A program made the translations under genes and the position numbers. Shown one piece after another: positions 8,737 through 18,556 of a DNA stretch of 64,000 nt (its first letter is position 1; each line of letters opens with the position of its first letter). The notes below the pieces were generated by a model. The model was not told the DNA's origin. It was given only the letters and a program-made list of their open reading frames with translations, and did not search any database. Origin of the DNA: Candidatus Brocadiaceae bacterium S225 (GTDB lineage Bacteria > Planctomycetota > Brocadiia > Brocadiales > Scalinduaceae); NCBI GenBank assembly GCA_007859995.1, contig SMSL01000001.1, positions 62,001 through 126,000 on the forward strand, written 5' to 3'.

Positions 8737-8889
8737 TGATAATACTTAATAATATATTAATAAATTGTCTAAATTTAATGTACTCTTATATATTAGATTA
8801 TTATATCTTTTACAAGGAAAATATAGTTAAAATGCTGATATACTATTTGACTTAATTATTCTATTCTAAAGGACATAAGAAGATTTATC

Positions 8890-9747
8890 ATGGGCAGGAT
8901 TAAAGTAAAAGATTTCAATTTAGAATATACGCTGGAATGCGGACAAATATTTAGAATTAACAGGGTAGATGGCTGGTATTATATTAATGCACGGGATAAA
9001 TTTTTTAAAATTTGCCAGGTTAAAAATGAGATAGAATTTCACGGTGTTGACAAAGAATTTATCATCCATTTTTTTTCTTTAAACGAAAACCTCCCAAAAA
9101 TACTTAAGGGAATAAATAAAGATAAGTACATAAAGAAATCTATTGACAAATACCGGGGTTTAAGGATTATTAAACAGGATCCATGGGAATGCCTAATATC
9201 ATTTATATGTTCCTCTGCATCAAATATTCCCAGAATAAAGTCAAATCTAAAAGCGCTCTCCGAACGTTTTGGAAATAAAGTTTCACTGGACGGAGTTGAC
9301 AATTACGCATTTCCGGTACCCGGCAACATTAATAACTACAACGATATTTTGAATGCAAAAACAGGTTTTCGTGCAAGGTATATTTTTGAAGCCAACAATT
9401 CCGTAAACATTAAAGATCTTAATTTGCTGAGAACATTACCTTATAAAAGAGCAAAAAATGAATTAAAGAAGATAAATGGTGTTGGAGATAAAGTAGCTGA
9501 TTGTGTTTTATTTTTTTCTCTTGGTTTCAACCAGGCATTTCCGGTAGACACCTGGATAAAGAAAACAATGCAATTGTTATACTTTGACAATAATACTGTT
9601 TCTAACGAAAAGATCAGAGAATTCGGATTAGAGTATTTCGGTATTTATGCCGGTTACGCACAACAGTATTTATTCATGTTCTCAAGGAATGATCTGGGCA
9701 CATCAAACAAATTGCAACTCTGGAAAAATGGAATGCTTGAAGAGTGA
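8890..9747 (+). CDS. OGG1-type 8-oxoguanine DNA glycosylase/AP lyase
   Basis: This 285-aa base-excision repair enzyme removes 8-oxoguanine and cuts the strand. The N-terminal half matches the OGG domain (LEYTLECGQIFRINRVDGWYYI; KQDPWECLISFICSSASNIPRI). The helix-hairpin-helix is LKKINGVGDKVADCVLFFSL, whose Lys corresponds to the Schiff-base Lys of human OGG1. The catalytic Asp lies in AFPVDTWIKK, about 20 residues later. This is the eukaryote-like OGG1 architecture rather than MutM/Fpg. It is divergent from shc and convergent with leuD, with only 32 bases to the leuD stop. Confidence 0.88.
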   Translation: MGRIKVKDFNLEYTLECGQIFRINRVDGWYYINARDKFFKICQVKNEIEFHGVDKEFIIHFFSLNENLPKILKGINKDKYIKKSIDKYRGLRIIKQDPWECLISFICSSASNIPRIKSNLKALSERFGNKVSLDGVDNYAFPVPGNINNYNDILNAKTGFRARYIFEANNSVNIKDLNLLRTLPYKRAKNELKKINGVGDKVADCVLFFSLGFNQAFPVDTWIKKTMQLLYFDNNTVSNEKIREFGLEYFGIYAGYAQQYLFMFSRNDLGTSNKLQLWKNGMLEE

Positions 9748-9779
9748 TCTATAAAAATGAATTTTACAAATGGTGCAAG

Positions 9780-10274
9780 TCAGGAACTGCAGTAGTTCAC
9801 CTTAATATATTCCATGAGACCCCCCGCCTTGATTATATCCTTCATCTCATCAGCAAATGGTGTAAATGAATACTCTTTGTTTGTTGTTAAATTAGTGATT
9901 ATATTCGAATTTATGTCTACTTTAACGCTGTCACCATCACTTATCTCTATGCCCGCCTTTTCACTCTCAAAAATTGGTAATCCGATATTGATAGCATTCC
10001 TGAAGAATATCCTCGCGAAACTCTTTGCTATTACACAAGAAATCCCAAGCGCTTTAATAGATATCGGAGCATGTTCCCTGGAAGAACCACAGCCAAAGTT
10101 GTCTCCAGCTACAATTATGTCACCCTCCACCGCTTTATTAACAAATTCAGGGTCAATATCCTCCATGCAATGAGCAGCCAGCTCTTTTTCGTTAGTTGTA
10201 TTTAAATATCTGGCAGGAATAATTTCGTCAGTGTTAACATTATCCCCATATTTCCAACTTTTACCATTTATCAT
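9780..10274 (-). CDS. leuD: 3-isopropylmalate dehydratase small subunit
   Basis: The 164-aa protein is the swivelling domain of the LeuCD aconitase-family enzyme that isomerises 2- to 3-isopropylmalate in leucine synthesis. Diagnostic parts are [15 protein letters not shown] at the N-terminus and the substrate loop [13 protein letters not shown], followed by [24 protein letters not shown]. The short length places it in the archaeal/HacB-type class. It lies 36 bases after the dehydratase-activator gene, which separates it from leuC; all three run in one direction. A homoaconitase-like or citramalate-pathway substrate is possible because this class is promiscuous. Confidence 0.9.
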   Translation of the reverse strand: MINGKSWKYGDNVNTDEIIPARYLNTTNEKELAAHCMEDIDPEFVNKAVEGDIIVAGDNFGCGSSREHAPISIKALGISCVIAKSFARIFFRNAINIGLPIFESEKAGIEISDGDSVKVDINSNIITNLTTNKEYSFTPFADEMKDIIKAGGLMEYIKVNYCSS

Positions 10275-10310
10275 AAATCGATTAACGCCTTTCTTCTTGC
10301 TTTATGGGAA

Positions 10311-13300
10311 TCAATTCACCATAGCATATTTATTTCTACTATTCTGCCTGCTTTCCATCTTTTGATACGCCTGATGCATAAAGGCTTCGAGACGAGTCTC
10401 CTCATTTGTCTCTTCCTGGCCATCAAATGTCAACTTTAATAATGGAATATTCTTATGATCTCTCTGTAATTTTTCCAAAACGGCATTCACAGCTGTTCCG
10501 GGCATACAATGAAATGGGATAATGTTTATAATACCGTCACAATCCGCCTCTATATATTCTACCGCTCTTCCCATGCTGAGAACAGGATCACCTCTGTATG
10601 AATCATGGATATACGATTTACCTTTCGAAATTATTTTCTTTATAGAATTTTCTTTAAAGAGCTTCTTTCCGCTTTTCTTAAAAGGACTTGACATCTTATG
10701 TTCCTGATACTTCTGTATTACCCCGGTTAGCATTTCCACTGAAAAGGCATTAAAGTCTTTTTCCCTTATACTATCTTCCCGCCTGATATGGGCAATATAG
10801 TCCAACCATTCACTAAACGGTGTCACTATTACAGTACCACCAAGTTTCTCAATTGTCCTCACGATGAAATTATTTGAAAATTCATTGCCGCGAACATAAG
10901 TTTCACCGATGATGCCGATTTTTGGTTTTCTCACGCTTCTGTCGACTGCGACCCTGTTCAATGCGTCACATGCGTCTTTAGCAACTTGCAAAAGATCATG
11001 CCCGTATTCTATCGCATGTTCCGCTTTTCTGAGATGCTGTTTATATACAATATCAGAATCGCCTTTATGTATTTCGTAAGGTCTTATTTCGTGTAATAAC
11101 TTTTGCAGATAGTCGACAAATACTACGCCATTCCAAGTAAGTTTACGGAAATTTACACCTAATTTACTTGTATCTTCCTGGTAGTCATCTCCCTGATCCA
11201 GTGTATATATCGGTACATGTGGCATGCCTATGTCATCCAGGATCATTCTATGCATTGTATTGTACTGGCCAAACCGGCATGGGCCTGACGCGGTTGCCAT
11301 AAAAAAGACACTTTTATCCGGATCAAAATCGGGACTTTTTGCCTTTTTTACGATATCGCCTGTCGTCAGTATTGCGGGGTAACACTCTTTCCCGGACGTA
11401 TGTTTTCTCCCTAATTCCAAACTTGTCTTATCTGGCATTGGCATTGCAACCGCATCAACTCCATTTGCCCTCATGGCCGCCGCAGCCATGAAACAGCAAT
11501 CATTCATATAAGGAATGTACATCGTCCTGCTCTTATTTACAGCGTGTTTACGTTTATCGTTAGTGTCTTTCTCATATTTTTTAATTCTCGCATTTTTCAG
11601 ACTATCCAGGAATGCCTCGCAACGGGTCATTACACCTGCATCGGCACTATGCTCATCTATATCAATCATTAAAAATGGTTTGCCTCCAACCTCTTTAGGG
11701 AAAAACTTGGAGATAAAAGAGTCCGGCCCGCACCCAAAATTTGTAATATATAAAGCATGTAGCCTCTTATCCTTTGCTATAAACCTCGCTGCTGCGAGTA
11801 TCTTCTGTCCGTATTTCCAATACATATTTGGATAATCCTTTGATATATCTTCTAAATCCAAAGGTATACAATCCATTGGAATTGCCATGATTCCCATATC
11901 TCTCAGTTTTTCAGGAAGGTCTAAATTAACACCGGAATCACAACCGTTATAAGGACGACTGACGATTACCAATGCAGTTTCATCTTCACCTAAATTATCT
12001 AATACCTCTTTACCCCTCTCCTGCAAATGTTTATAGAAGTTTTTTTGTGTTTCCTGAGCTTTTCTTATTGCAGTTATTACTTTCTTTCCCCTTACACCAA
12101 TCTCTCCGGCAATCTTACGGAATGTTTTTTCTACGTGAGCTTCTCCATACTCAAAGTGAATTATAGGCTGCAGCAGCTTGAATTGTCGGGATTCCAGATC
12201 AACTGCTGATCCAATAATATAGGGAAGGCACTGAATATAAGGGCACGCATAAGAATGAGTCATATTAGAAGATTCATGAGTCATATTGATCACACTGGGC
12301 AGGAACAAATAATCTATCTCCTTGTCAAGCATGTCTACAACGTGCCCATGTGACACCTTTATAGGAAAACACGTCTCTGTGTTTACATATTCTATCCCTC
12401 TATTAATAATGCTTCGATTCGTATTCTTTGAAATAACTATCTCAAATCCTAATTCTGTGAAAAACGTCCTCCACATTGGAAACAATTCAAAAAACGTAGA
12501 AGCCTGTGGAATACCAATGCGTCCTCGTGATTTTGTTTTGCTGTCACTTATCTTTATTGTATTTTTGGTATTTCGATCTGTATAGTAGGGACCATACAAG
12601 AGTCTGCTTCTTTCATTAAACAACCTGGGCAGATTTCTTGATTTTTTTACCTTCTTTTCATCATCAAACTTGCCACATCGGCTTCCATAATGAAGTGGAG
12701 ACTCTCCTGTTATTGAAACTCTTCTTATCTCACATATGTTTGAACAATCCTTGCATACGAATGAAGTCGTCTCATACTTTCTCCCCCTTAAATCAAATCC
12801 CTTAAACCTTGACTCATCCCACGTTTTTTCTTCCATGGAGATTATTGCAGAGCCTATCGCCCCCATAACGTCATGATGAGGTGGTACAATAATAGGTCTG
12901 CCGGTCACTTTCTCAAAAGCGGCTTTAACACCCCGGTTTGCGGCTACGCCACCTTGCAAAAAAATAGTATTTCCTATTTTTCTTTTTTCAACAACACGAT
13001 TAATATAATTTAACACAATGGAGTAACTCAACCCCGCCAACAAATCATCCTTAGGTACGCCCAACTGCTGATGGTGGTTGAGGTCTGATTCCATAAATAC
13101 GGTACACCTCTCTCCGAGCTGAGAAGGGCAACACGAATCTAATGCCCGCTTACCAAACTCCTGTTTAATATTAACATCCAGCTTTTCAGATTGTTCTTCA
13201 AGAAAGGACCCTGTTCCGGCAGCGCATACTTTATTCATAGTAAAATCAACTATTGCACCGTTTTCCAGACTTATATATTTTGAATCCTGTCCCCCTATTT

Positions 13301-14579
13301 CAAAGATTGTATCTACATCCTTATCAACCCATGCAGATGCTGTCGCATGGGCGGTTATCTCATTCTTGACTATATCCGCACCGATAAACTCTCCAGTTAG
13401 ATACCTTCCCGAACCGGTAACACCCACTCCCTTTATTATGACATTCTTACCAACCTCTTCTCCTACCTCGAGCAATCCCTGCCTCACGGCCTCAAGAGGT
13501 TTGCCTGCTGTCATAAGGTAACGCCTGGCTAATACATCTCTGTTCTTAGCAATAACCACAACATTTGTACTGATTGAACCAACGTCAACACCGACATAAG
13601 CTTCAACCTTTTTACCGTTTTTTAAAATATGTCTATTAACATTAATGTCATAGTTGTTGCAGCTCAGTTTTTTCAGGTTTGAGTCTTTTCCTTTACGATT
13701 TTTCAGATAAGCATCAATTCCATTAAAACCTTTAAATGGAGAATGTATACCCTTCTCAATTAATGCCAGTGCACACCCTATTGCTCCCATAGTATTAAAG
13801 TGTTTAGGGATTATGAGTTCTCCTTCGCCCAAATCCAGTATATCTTCAAACGCTCTGACTATTCCTACGTTTGCCGCAACGCCACCTTGAAAGGCGATAG
13901 GCTTTACAAATTCCTTACCTTTTCCGATGTTACTCTTGAAATTCCTTGTAAGCGCATAGCATAGACCGGAAACAATATCATGGATCTCAGTTCCCACCTG
14001 TTGAAGATGAATCATGTCAGATTTTGCAAACACACTGCATCTTCCAGCTATCCTTGGTGGAGTTTTTGATTTTAAGGACATTTTGCCAAATTCATCTTCT
14101 ATGGACACTCCGATTCTCGTTGACTGCTGATCTAAAAATGATCCCGTTCCAGCCGCACACATTGTATTCATAGAGAAATCAGATACCTTCAGATTACCAC
14201 CCGCCTCATCAGGCTCCAGCATTATCAGTTTAGAATCTTCACCTCCGATTTCGATTACCGTCCTCACTTCAGGATGCAATACCGATGTCGCCGTACTTTG
14301 TGCAACTATTTCGTTAATAAAACTTATACCTATTATGTCAGCCAAAAGCTTACCGCCAGATCCGGTAGCAGCGATCCCCTCTATATCATCAATTTCAATT
14401 CTATTGAAAATTTCTTTCAAAACAATCAGCACTGTTTCTAACGGTTGACCATGTGACCTTACATAGTGGTTCTCCAAAACCTCTCGATCTCCGTTAATTA
14501 ATACTACCTTTACACTCACAGAGCCTATATCGATACCAACGTATTTTTTCTGTGGGTCTTTTTCTATACTTCTGATCAT
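10311..14579 (-). CDS. Giant 2-hydroxyacyl-CoA dehydratase activator (BadF/HgdC type), double ATPase
   Basis: The 1422-aa protein belongs to the large activase family. Two ASKHA ATPase domains of the HgdC/BadF type lie at about residues 15-275 and 325-590, each opening with GIDIGSVS or GVDVGSIS. Each keeps both cysteines that hold a 4Fe-4S cluster in HgdC: MCAAGTGSF with AGRCSVFAKSD, and VCAAGTGSF with GERCTVFMESD. A Cys-rich link follows (CKDCSNIC, about 610-640), then a DUF2229 region (IGIPQASTFFELFPMWRTFF) and a long C-terminal part with CFMAAAAMRANGVDA and FGCGPD motifs related to dehydratase subunits. HgdC injects electrons into 2-hydroxyacyl-CoA dehydratases using ATP. No separate dehydratase subunits are adjacent. 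It sits between leuC and leuD. Confidence 0.9.
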   Translation of the reverse strand: MIRSIEKDPQKKYVGIDIGSVSVKVVLINGDREVLENHYVRSHGQPLETVLIVLKEIFNRIEIDDIEGIAATGSGGKLLADIIGISFINEIVAQSTATSVLHPEVRTVIEIGGEDSKLIMLEPDEAGGNLKVSDFSMNTMCAAGTGSFLDQQSTRIGVSIEDEFGKMSLKSKTPPRIAGRCSVFAKSDMIHLQQVGTEIHDIVSGLCYALTRNFKSNIGKGKEFVKPIAFQGGVAANVGIVRAFEDILDLGEGELIIPKHFNTMGAIGCALALIEKGIHSPFKGFNGIDAYLKNRKGKDSNLKKLSCNNYDINVNRHILKNGKKVEAYVGVDVGSISTNVVVIAKNRDVLARRYLMTAGKPLEAVRQGLLEVGEEVGKNVIIKGVGVTGSGRYLTGEFIGADIVKNEITAHATASAWVDKDVDTIFEIGGQDSKYISLENGAIVDFTMNKVCAAGTGSFLEEQSEKLDVNIKQEFGKRALDSCCPSQLGERCTVFMESDLNHHQQLGVPKDDLLAGLSYSIVLNYINRVVEKRKIGNTIFLQGGVAANRGVKAAFEKVTGRPIIVPPHHDVMGAIGSAIISMEEKTWDESRFKGFDLRGRKYETTSFVCKDCSNICEIRRVSITGESPLHYGSRCGKFDDEKKVKKSRNLPRLFNERSRLLYGPYYTDRNTKNTIKISDSKTKSRGRIGIPQASTFFELFPMWRTFFTELGFEIVISKNTNRSIINRGIEYVNTETCFPIKVSHGHVVDMLDKEIDYLFLPSVINMTHESSNMTHSYACPYIQCLPYIIGSAVDLESRQFKLLQPIIHFEYGEAHVEKTFRKIAGEIGVRGKKVITAIRKAQETQKNFYKHLQERGKEVLDNLGEDETALVIVSRPYNGCDSGVNLDLPEKLRDMGIMAIPMDCIPLDLEDISKDYPNMYWKYGQKILAAARFIAKDKRLHALYITNFGCGPDSFISKFFPKEVGGKPFLMIDIDEHSADAGVMTRCEAFLDSLKNARIKKYEKDTNDKRKHAVNKSRTMYIPYMNDCCFMAAAAMRANGVDAVAMPMPDKTSLELGRKHTSGKECYPAILTTGDIVKKAKSPDFDPDKSVFFMATASGPCRFGQYNTMHRMILDDIGMPHVPIYTLDQGDDYQEDTSKLGVNFRKLTWNGVVFVDYLQKLLHEIRPYEIHKGDSDIVYKQHLRKAEHAIEYGHDLLQVAKDACDALNRVAVDRSVRKPKIGIIGETYVRGNEFSNNFIVRTIEKLGGTVIVTPFSEWLDYIAHIRREDSIREKDFNAFSVEMLTGVIQKYQEHKMSSPFKKSGKKLFKENSIKKIISKGKSYIHDSYRGDPVLSMGRAVEYIEADCDGIINIIPFHCMPGTAVNAVLEKLQRDHKNIPLLKLTFDGQEETNEETRLEAFMHQAYQKMESRQNSRNKYAMVN

Positions 14580-14663
14580 TTTAACCGTCTCCTTTTACAA
14601 CGTAACGCCAAAGACTTAAAATATTATTTAATACTTACTGCATTTAAAATTATGTATCAGTCT

Positions 14664-15920
14664 CTAATTAATTTTTTCAGGATGAGTTATTTTACCCGTT
14701 ACGGCAGAAGCAGCAGCTACTGCCGGATTACTAAGGTATACTTCAGATCTTGGATGGCCCATCCTACCCGCAAAATTTCTATTCGTAGTAGATAATGCAC
14801 GTTCTCCTTCCGCCAGAATACCCATATGACCACCAAGGCAAGGACCGCAGGTCGGTGTTGACACAACACCTTCAGCTTTAATAAAGACCTCTATTAAGCC
14901 CTCTTTTAATGCCTCCAGATAAACATCCTGTGTTCCCGGTATTACGATTAAACGGATTGACGGGTGTATTTTCTTGTCTTTAAGAATCTGAGCGGCAATT
15001 CTTAAGTCAGAAATCCTTCCATTAGTACATGAACCTATTACAACCTGGTCAATTGTGATGTCAGATAATTCTTCTACCGGACGCACATTTTCAGGTAGAT
15101 TAGGTAATGCTACCTGAGGAGAAAGGGCGCTTACGTCATACTCATGAATTTCATGATATTCACAATCGGCATCACTTGAGTAAAATTTATATTCTCTTTG
15201 CGCTCTACCATTTACATAATTTTCCGTACAATCATCCGGCTCAATTATCCCATTTTTTGCACCGGCTTCTATCGCCATATTGCACATCGCAAGCCTGTCA
15301 TCCATTGATAGATCTGTTATTACAGACCCTGAAAACTCCATCGCCTTATACCTTGCACCATCAACGCCAATATCACCTATAACATGAAGAATCAAATCTT
15401 TACCAGACACCCATTCATTTAATTTACCATTAAATATGAATTTTATGGTCTCAGGTACTTTTAACCATACTTTTCCAGTCGCATAACATGCAGCTAAGTC
15501 GGTGCTCCCAACGCCAGTAGAAAAAATACCCATCGCACCATAAGTGCATGTGTGTGAATCAGCCCCAATTACCAAATCACCAGGCACTACTATTCCCTGC
15601 TCAGGCAGCAAGACGTGTTCGATCCCCACCCTTCCGACTTCAAAATAATTTTTTATTTGATGTTTGAGTGCAAATTCTCTGAGAAGCTTGGAGTTCTGAG
15701 CTGATTTAATATCCTTATTTGGTGTAAAGTGGTCGGGAACTAAAACAATACTATCCGGATTAAATACCTTTTCCACTCCAAGCGTTTCGAATTGTTCAAT
15801 AGCAATTGGCGCAGTAATATCATTACCCAGACAGATGTCCACGTCTGCGTAAACAAACTGTCCGGCACTTATCTCCTGATGCCCGGAATGTGCTGCAATT
15901 ATTTTCTCTGTAATTGTCAT
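14664..15920 (-). CDS. leuC: 3-isopropylmalate dehydratase large subunit
   Basis: This 418-aa protein carries the 4Fe-4S aconitase-type active site. Cluster ligands are the Cys of VIGSCTNGR and both Cys of [31 protein letters not shown] is a strongly conserved family segment. The length (about 420 aa) places it in the archaeal/HacA-like LeuC class that pairs with the short LeuD found 4.4 kb downstream. The ATG at 15920 (MTITEK) is preferred because family members begin there; an ATG two codons earlier is possible. It is the first gene of the leuC - activator - leuD run, with an 84-base gap to the activator gene. Confidence 0.92.
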   Translation of the reverse strand: MTITEKIIAAHSGHQEISAGQFVYADVDICLGNDITAPIAIEQFETLGVEKVFNPDSIVLVPDHFTPNKDIKSAQNSKLLREFALKHQIKNYFEVGRVGIEHVLLPEQGIVVPGDLVIGADSHTCTYGAMGIFSTGVGSTDLAACYATGKVWLKVPETIKFIFNGKLNEWVSGKDLILHVIGDIGVDGARYKAMEFSGSVITDLSMDDRLAMCNMAIEAGAKNGIIEPDDCTENYVNGRAQREYKFYSSDADCEYHEIHEYDVSALSPQVALPNLPENVRPVEELSDITIDQVVIGSCTNGRISDLRIAAQILKDKKIHPSIRLIVIPGTQDVYLEALKEGLIEVFIKAEGVVSTPTCGPCLGGHMGILAEGERALSTTNRNFAGRMGHPRSEVYLSNPAVAAASAVTGKITHPEKIN

Positions 15921-16240
15921 TCCCATGGTTTGGATTAAATACTAGTAATTATTGATTTTTAAATTAGTCTAATCTGTCGTTCTAAACCAAATGGATTATT
16001 TTAACTAACGTTTTGAGGAGTTTAATGATACATTGATACGAAAACATACCATCCTTAGAAATGAAATACAGATTTTTGTCAATTGCTACATTAGTCGCAA
16101 CCAATAATGCTTTCTAGTTTTAGATCGGTTTGTTAAACAACTTTTAACAAAAACCATTATCCAATAAATAAAGAAGTGGGCATAAACCTTAAAGCTTTAT
16201 TTCATTTAAAATCAAAATGTTATTAAAAATCCAAAAGGAT
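15921..16240. other. AT-rich intergenic region upstream of leuC
   Basis: No gene is recognised. It should contain the leuC promoter: a minus-strand TTGACA occurs near 16076-16081, but its -10 partner is poor. An AT-rich hairpin with a 9-bp stem lies at 16129-16151, without a T-run on either side. Confidence 0.3.
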
Positions 16241-16546
16241 TTAATTTTCAGAAAAACGGCCTCTTCTAATTGATTTAATCGAGAGAGGGTCCTGTAAATA
16301 CTTACTATGACATTTACTACATAAATCATAACGAAACGTTTTATATTCAAGACTTTCCATCTCGTCTGAATCAAGATTTTCCATTTCTTCATCGTCATCC
16401 TCTTCAAAATCATTTATAAACTCTTCATCTTCACAATCAGAGTCCATAGAGTCACATGCAGCATAAACTTCAATTTTAACGACATATCTATCATCTTCAT
16501 CAGGAACTAGTGACCGTCCACACATATCACAGCTATAACGAATCAT
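16241..16546 (-). CDS. Acidic zinc-ribbon-like small protein
   Basis: This 101-aa protein has two CxxC knuckles: CDMCG at the N-terminus and CSKCH near residue 77, likely forming one zinc site. Between them is a strongly acidic stretch rich in Asp and Glu (DEEFINDFEEDDDEEMENL). The start has a clear ribosome binding site, GGAGGG. It is driven by a near-perfect promoter with a palindrome over the start point, so it is probably well expressed and regulated. I do not recognise a named family. Zinc-ribbon plus acidic linker would fit a protein-protein or nucleic-acid adaptor, which is inference. Confidence 0.72.
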   Translation of the reverse strand: MIRYSCDMCGRSLVPDEDDRYVVKIEVYAACDSMDSDCEDEEFINDFEEDDDEEMENLDSDEMESLEYKTFRYDLCSKCHSKYLQDPLSIKSIRRGRFSEN

Positions 16547-16632
16547 TTCAGAATCCCTCCATTAGCTTGAATTCATTTTCAAAAATAAGACCTGAAGAAA
16601 TAGTTGTATTCAACGAATTATTCTTTTTACCG

Positions 16633-16644
16633 GCACATATGTTC
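16633..16644 (-). promoter_or_regulatory. Near-match to a Gram-positive-type LexA box
   Basis: On the minus strand GAACATATGTGC is one base from the perfect GAAC-N4-GTTC palindrome of the SOS box. It lies in the leader of the acidic zinc-ribbon gene, downstream of its promoter. A chance occurrence is quite possible. Confidence 0.2.
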
Positions 16645-16673
16645 AAATAGCATAATGCGGTTTATCTCCTCAT

Positions 16674-16689
16674 TTTTACAACTGTAAAA
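16674..16689. promoter_or_regulatory. 16-bp palindrome over the predicted transcription start
   Basis: TTTTACAACTGTAAAA is an inverted repeat with 7-bp arms and a 2-base centre, directly abutting the -10 element of the zinc-ribbon gene promoter. Its position is ideal for repressor control. Confidence 0.4.
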
Positions 16690-16716
16690 TTATACGAAAA
16701 TGGATATTTTTGTCAA
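16689..16716 (-). promoter_or_regulatory. Consensus sigma-70-type promoter for the zinc-ribbon gene
   Basis: On the minus strand a perfect TTGACA (16711-16716) and a perfect TATAAT (16689-16694) are separated by 16 bases. This is the best promoter in the window. The predicted leader is about 135 bases. The rest of the 16717-16990 gap shows no gene. Confidence 0.65.
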
Positions 16717-16990
16717 GTAGATTGAGTTTGAACCGAAAGATCTATATAATATCAACAACTACGAATACAGATGTATTACATTTGTACACCGTCAGTTACG
16801 ACTTTCCGCAAATACTATAATAATATTTTGTTCTTCACATAGAATATTCGTTAACACCTTTAAAGATTAAATCTTATGACAATCAACAACTTAAACAACA
16901 ATAATTATTATTTACTCTCAGAGATAACCATCGTTTTGCCCGACTTTATCAATAAGATACAGTGGTGAACACTTTAATTTAAAGTAAGAA

Positions 16991-18325
16991 CTAACTAAAA
17001 TCAGCTATTTTATCTAGAATAGCTCCCTTCACTTTATCATATTCAGGAGGAAGTTCAACAGGTGCATTTGCATACTTTGATTCGACTTCTTCCAGTTGAT
17101 TTTCATGATATTTTACTTTGAAATCTGTAAATTTCAAACCATGTGCGGTAGAAATAACCACGATTCTTTCGTCTTTTTTAATTTCATTTCTTTTTAAAAG
17201 TTTAAATAGTACCGCTAATGCAACCCCGGTATGAGGACAACTAAAAAGGCCTGTTCTATCAGCTAAAGCCGCAGCGTTAGCGAGTTCATCTTCTGTCGCC
17301 TGCTCTACAACACCGTTAAACAACTTCAGCATCTTGATTGCCTTGTTAATGCTGACAGGATTTCCTATCTGAATCGCACTCGCCAGTGTCCTTTGAGCCT
17401 GAATCGGCTTGAACTCTTTAAAGCCACTTAAATAACTTTGATATAACGGGTTTGCCTTCTCAGCCTGAACACATACGATTCTTGGGAGTTTGTTAACCAT
17501 GCCGAGTTCTTTCATCAGGAGAAAACCCTTCCCCAGAGCAGTAACATTTCCTAAATTACCACCCGGTATTATAATTACATCTGGTACTTCCCAATCAAGC
17601 TGCTGTACCATTTCAATGCTCATGGTCTTCTGACCTTCAATCCTCAAGGAATTCATTGAATTAGCAAGATAAATGTTATTCTCTTTACAAATTTTTTGAA
17701 CTATTTCCATACATCCGTCAAAATCGGTATCGAGTGAAAGTGTTAATGCTCCATTGGCAATTGGCTGAATTAATTGAGCGGTAGAAACTTTGTTTTTCGG
17801 TAAAAACACAATCGCAGGGATTCCTGCAGCAGCACAGTATGCAGAGAGAGCGGCAGAGGTATCACCCGTTGAAGCACATGCAACACCCATTATATCCTTC
17901 CCCTCTGAGATCATCTGCTTAACCATAGAAACTAACACAGTCATGCCCAGATCTTTAAACGAACCGGTATGAGCATTACCGCACTGTTTGATCCATAGAT
18001 CTTCTGCACCAATAATATTACCAAGGCGTTCGGCCCAGAATAAATTACTTCCGCCCTCATAAAGAGAGACTACGTTATCGTTGTCCACATTTGGGCAAAC
18101 CATTTCTTTCTTTCCCCAAACGGAGCTTCCGAAAGGCCACTTAGTCCTTCTATAGCGGTCGTCAAGAAGCCTCATCCACGATCCGGGACTACGTCGTTTC
18201 AATTTTGCAATATCGTGTTGTACCTCCAACAGGTCACCGCACTTTTTGCAATTGTATATTATCTCATTTAGTTCATAAAGTTCATCACAACCTGCAGAAC
18301 ACTGAAACCATGCTTTATAACTCAT
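16991..18325 (-). CDS. thrC: Threonine synthase
   Basis: This 444-aa PLP enzyme converts O-phosphohomoserine to threonine. The PLP-binding Lys is K124 in [10 protein letters not shown], and the phosphate-binding loop is in [16 protein letters not shown]. The N-terminus contains a CSAGC/CKKC zinc-ribbon-like element, as in many longer threonine synthases. C-terminal [16 protein letters not shown] is also typical. The length fits the fold-type II thrC2-like class. It is the only threonine gene here and appears to be transcribed alone; no attenuator was seen upstream. Confidence 0.92.
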   Translation of the reverse strand: MSYKAWFQCSAGCDELYELNEIIYNCKKCGDLLEVQHDIAKLKRRSPGSWMRLLDDRYRRTKWPFGSSVWGKKEMVCPNVDNDNVVSLYEGGSNLFWAERLGNIIGAEDLWIKQCGNAHTGSFKDLGMTVLVSMVKQMISEGKDIMGVACASTGDTSAALSAYCAAAGIPAIVFLPKNKVSTAQLIQPIANGALTLSLDTDFDGCMEIVQKICKENNIYLANSMNSLRIEGQKTMSIEMVQQLDWEVPDVIIIPGGNLGNVTALGKGFLLMKELGMVNKLPRIVCVQAEKANPLYQSYLSGFKEFKPIQAQRTLASAIQIGNPVSINKAIKMLKLFNGVVEQATEDELANAAALADRTGLFSCPHTGVALAVLFKLLKRNEIKKDERIVVISTAHGLKFTDFKVKYHENQLEEVESKYANAPVELPPEYDKVKGAILDKIADFS

Positions 18326-18520
18326 ATTTTCCCTTTTCCATTGCTTGTACTGCTAATCGTGAAGTAACGCCGATTTAGTTAAATAGATAAATCAAATAAA
18401 CTAACTCGTTCCCATCTGTATTGTTTCATTTAACGGAGATTCTCTGAAGAACCTGAGTAATTATAAAATCGCTAAATATTTATTACAAGGAAAATATAAC
18501 ATTCTATAGCTTCATTCATC

Positions 18521-18549
18521 TTGACAACTTAAAGTCTGCTCAGTATCCT
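18521..18549 (+). promoter_or_regulatory. Possible promoter giving a leaderless GlmU-like mRNA
   Basis: TTGACA (18521-18526), a 17-base spacer and TATCCT (18544-18549) place the transcription start at or next to the A of the ATG at 18557. No good ribosome binding site precedes that ATG, consistent with a leaderless mRNA. Confidence 0.3.
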
Positions 18550-18556
18550 GATAAAG

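Noticed and set aside
16129-16151. 9-bp AT-rich hairpin as a terminator
   Set aside because: No T-run on either side and no gene end nearby on the plus strand.
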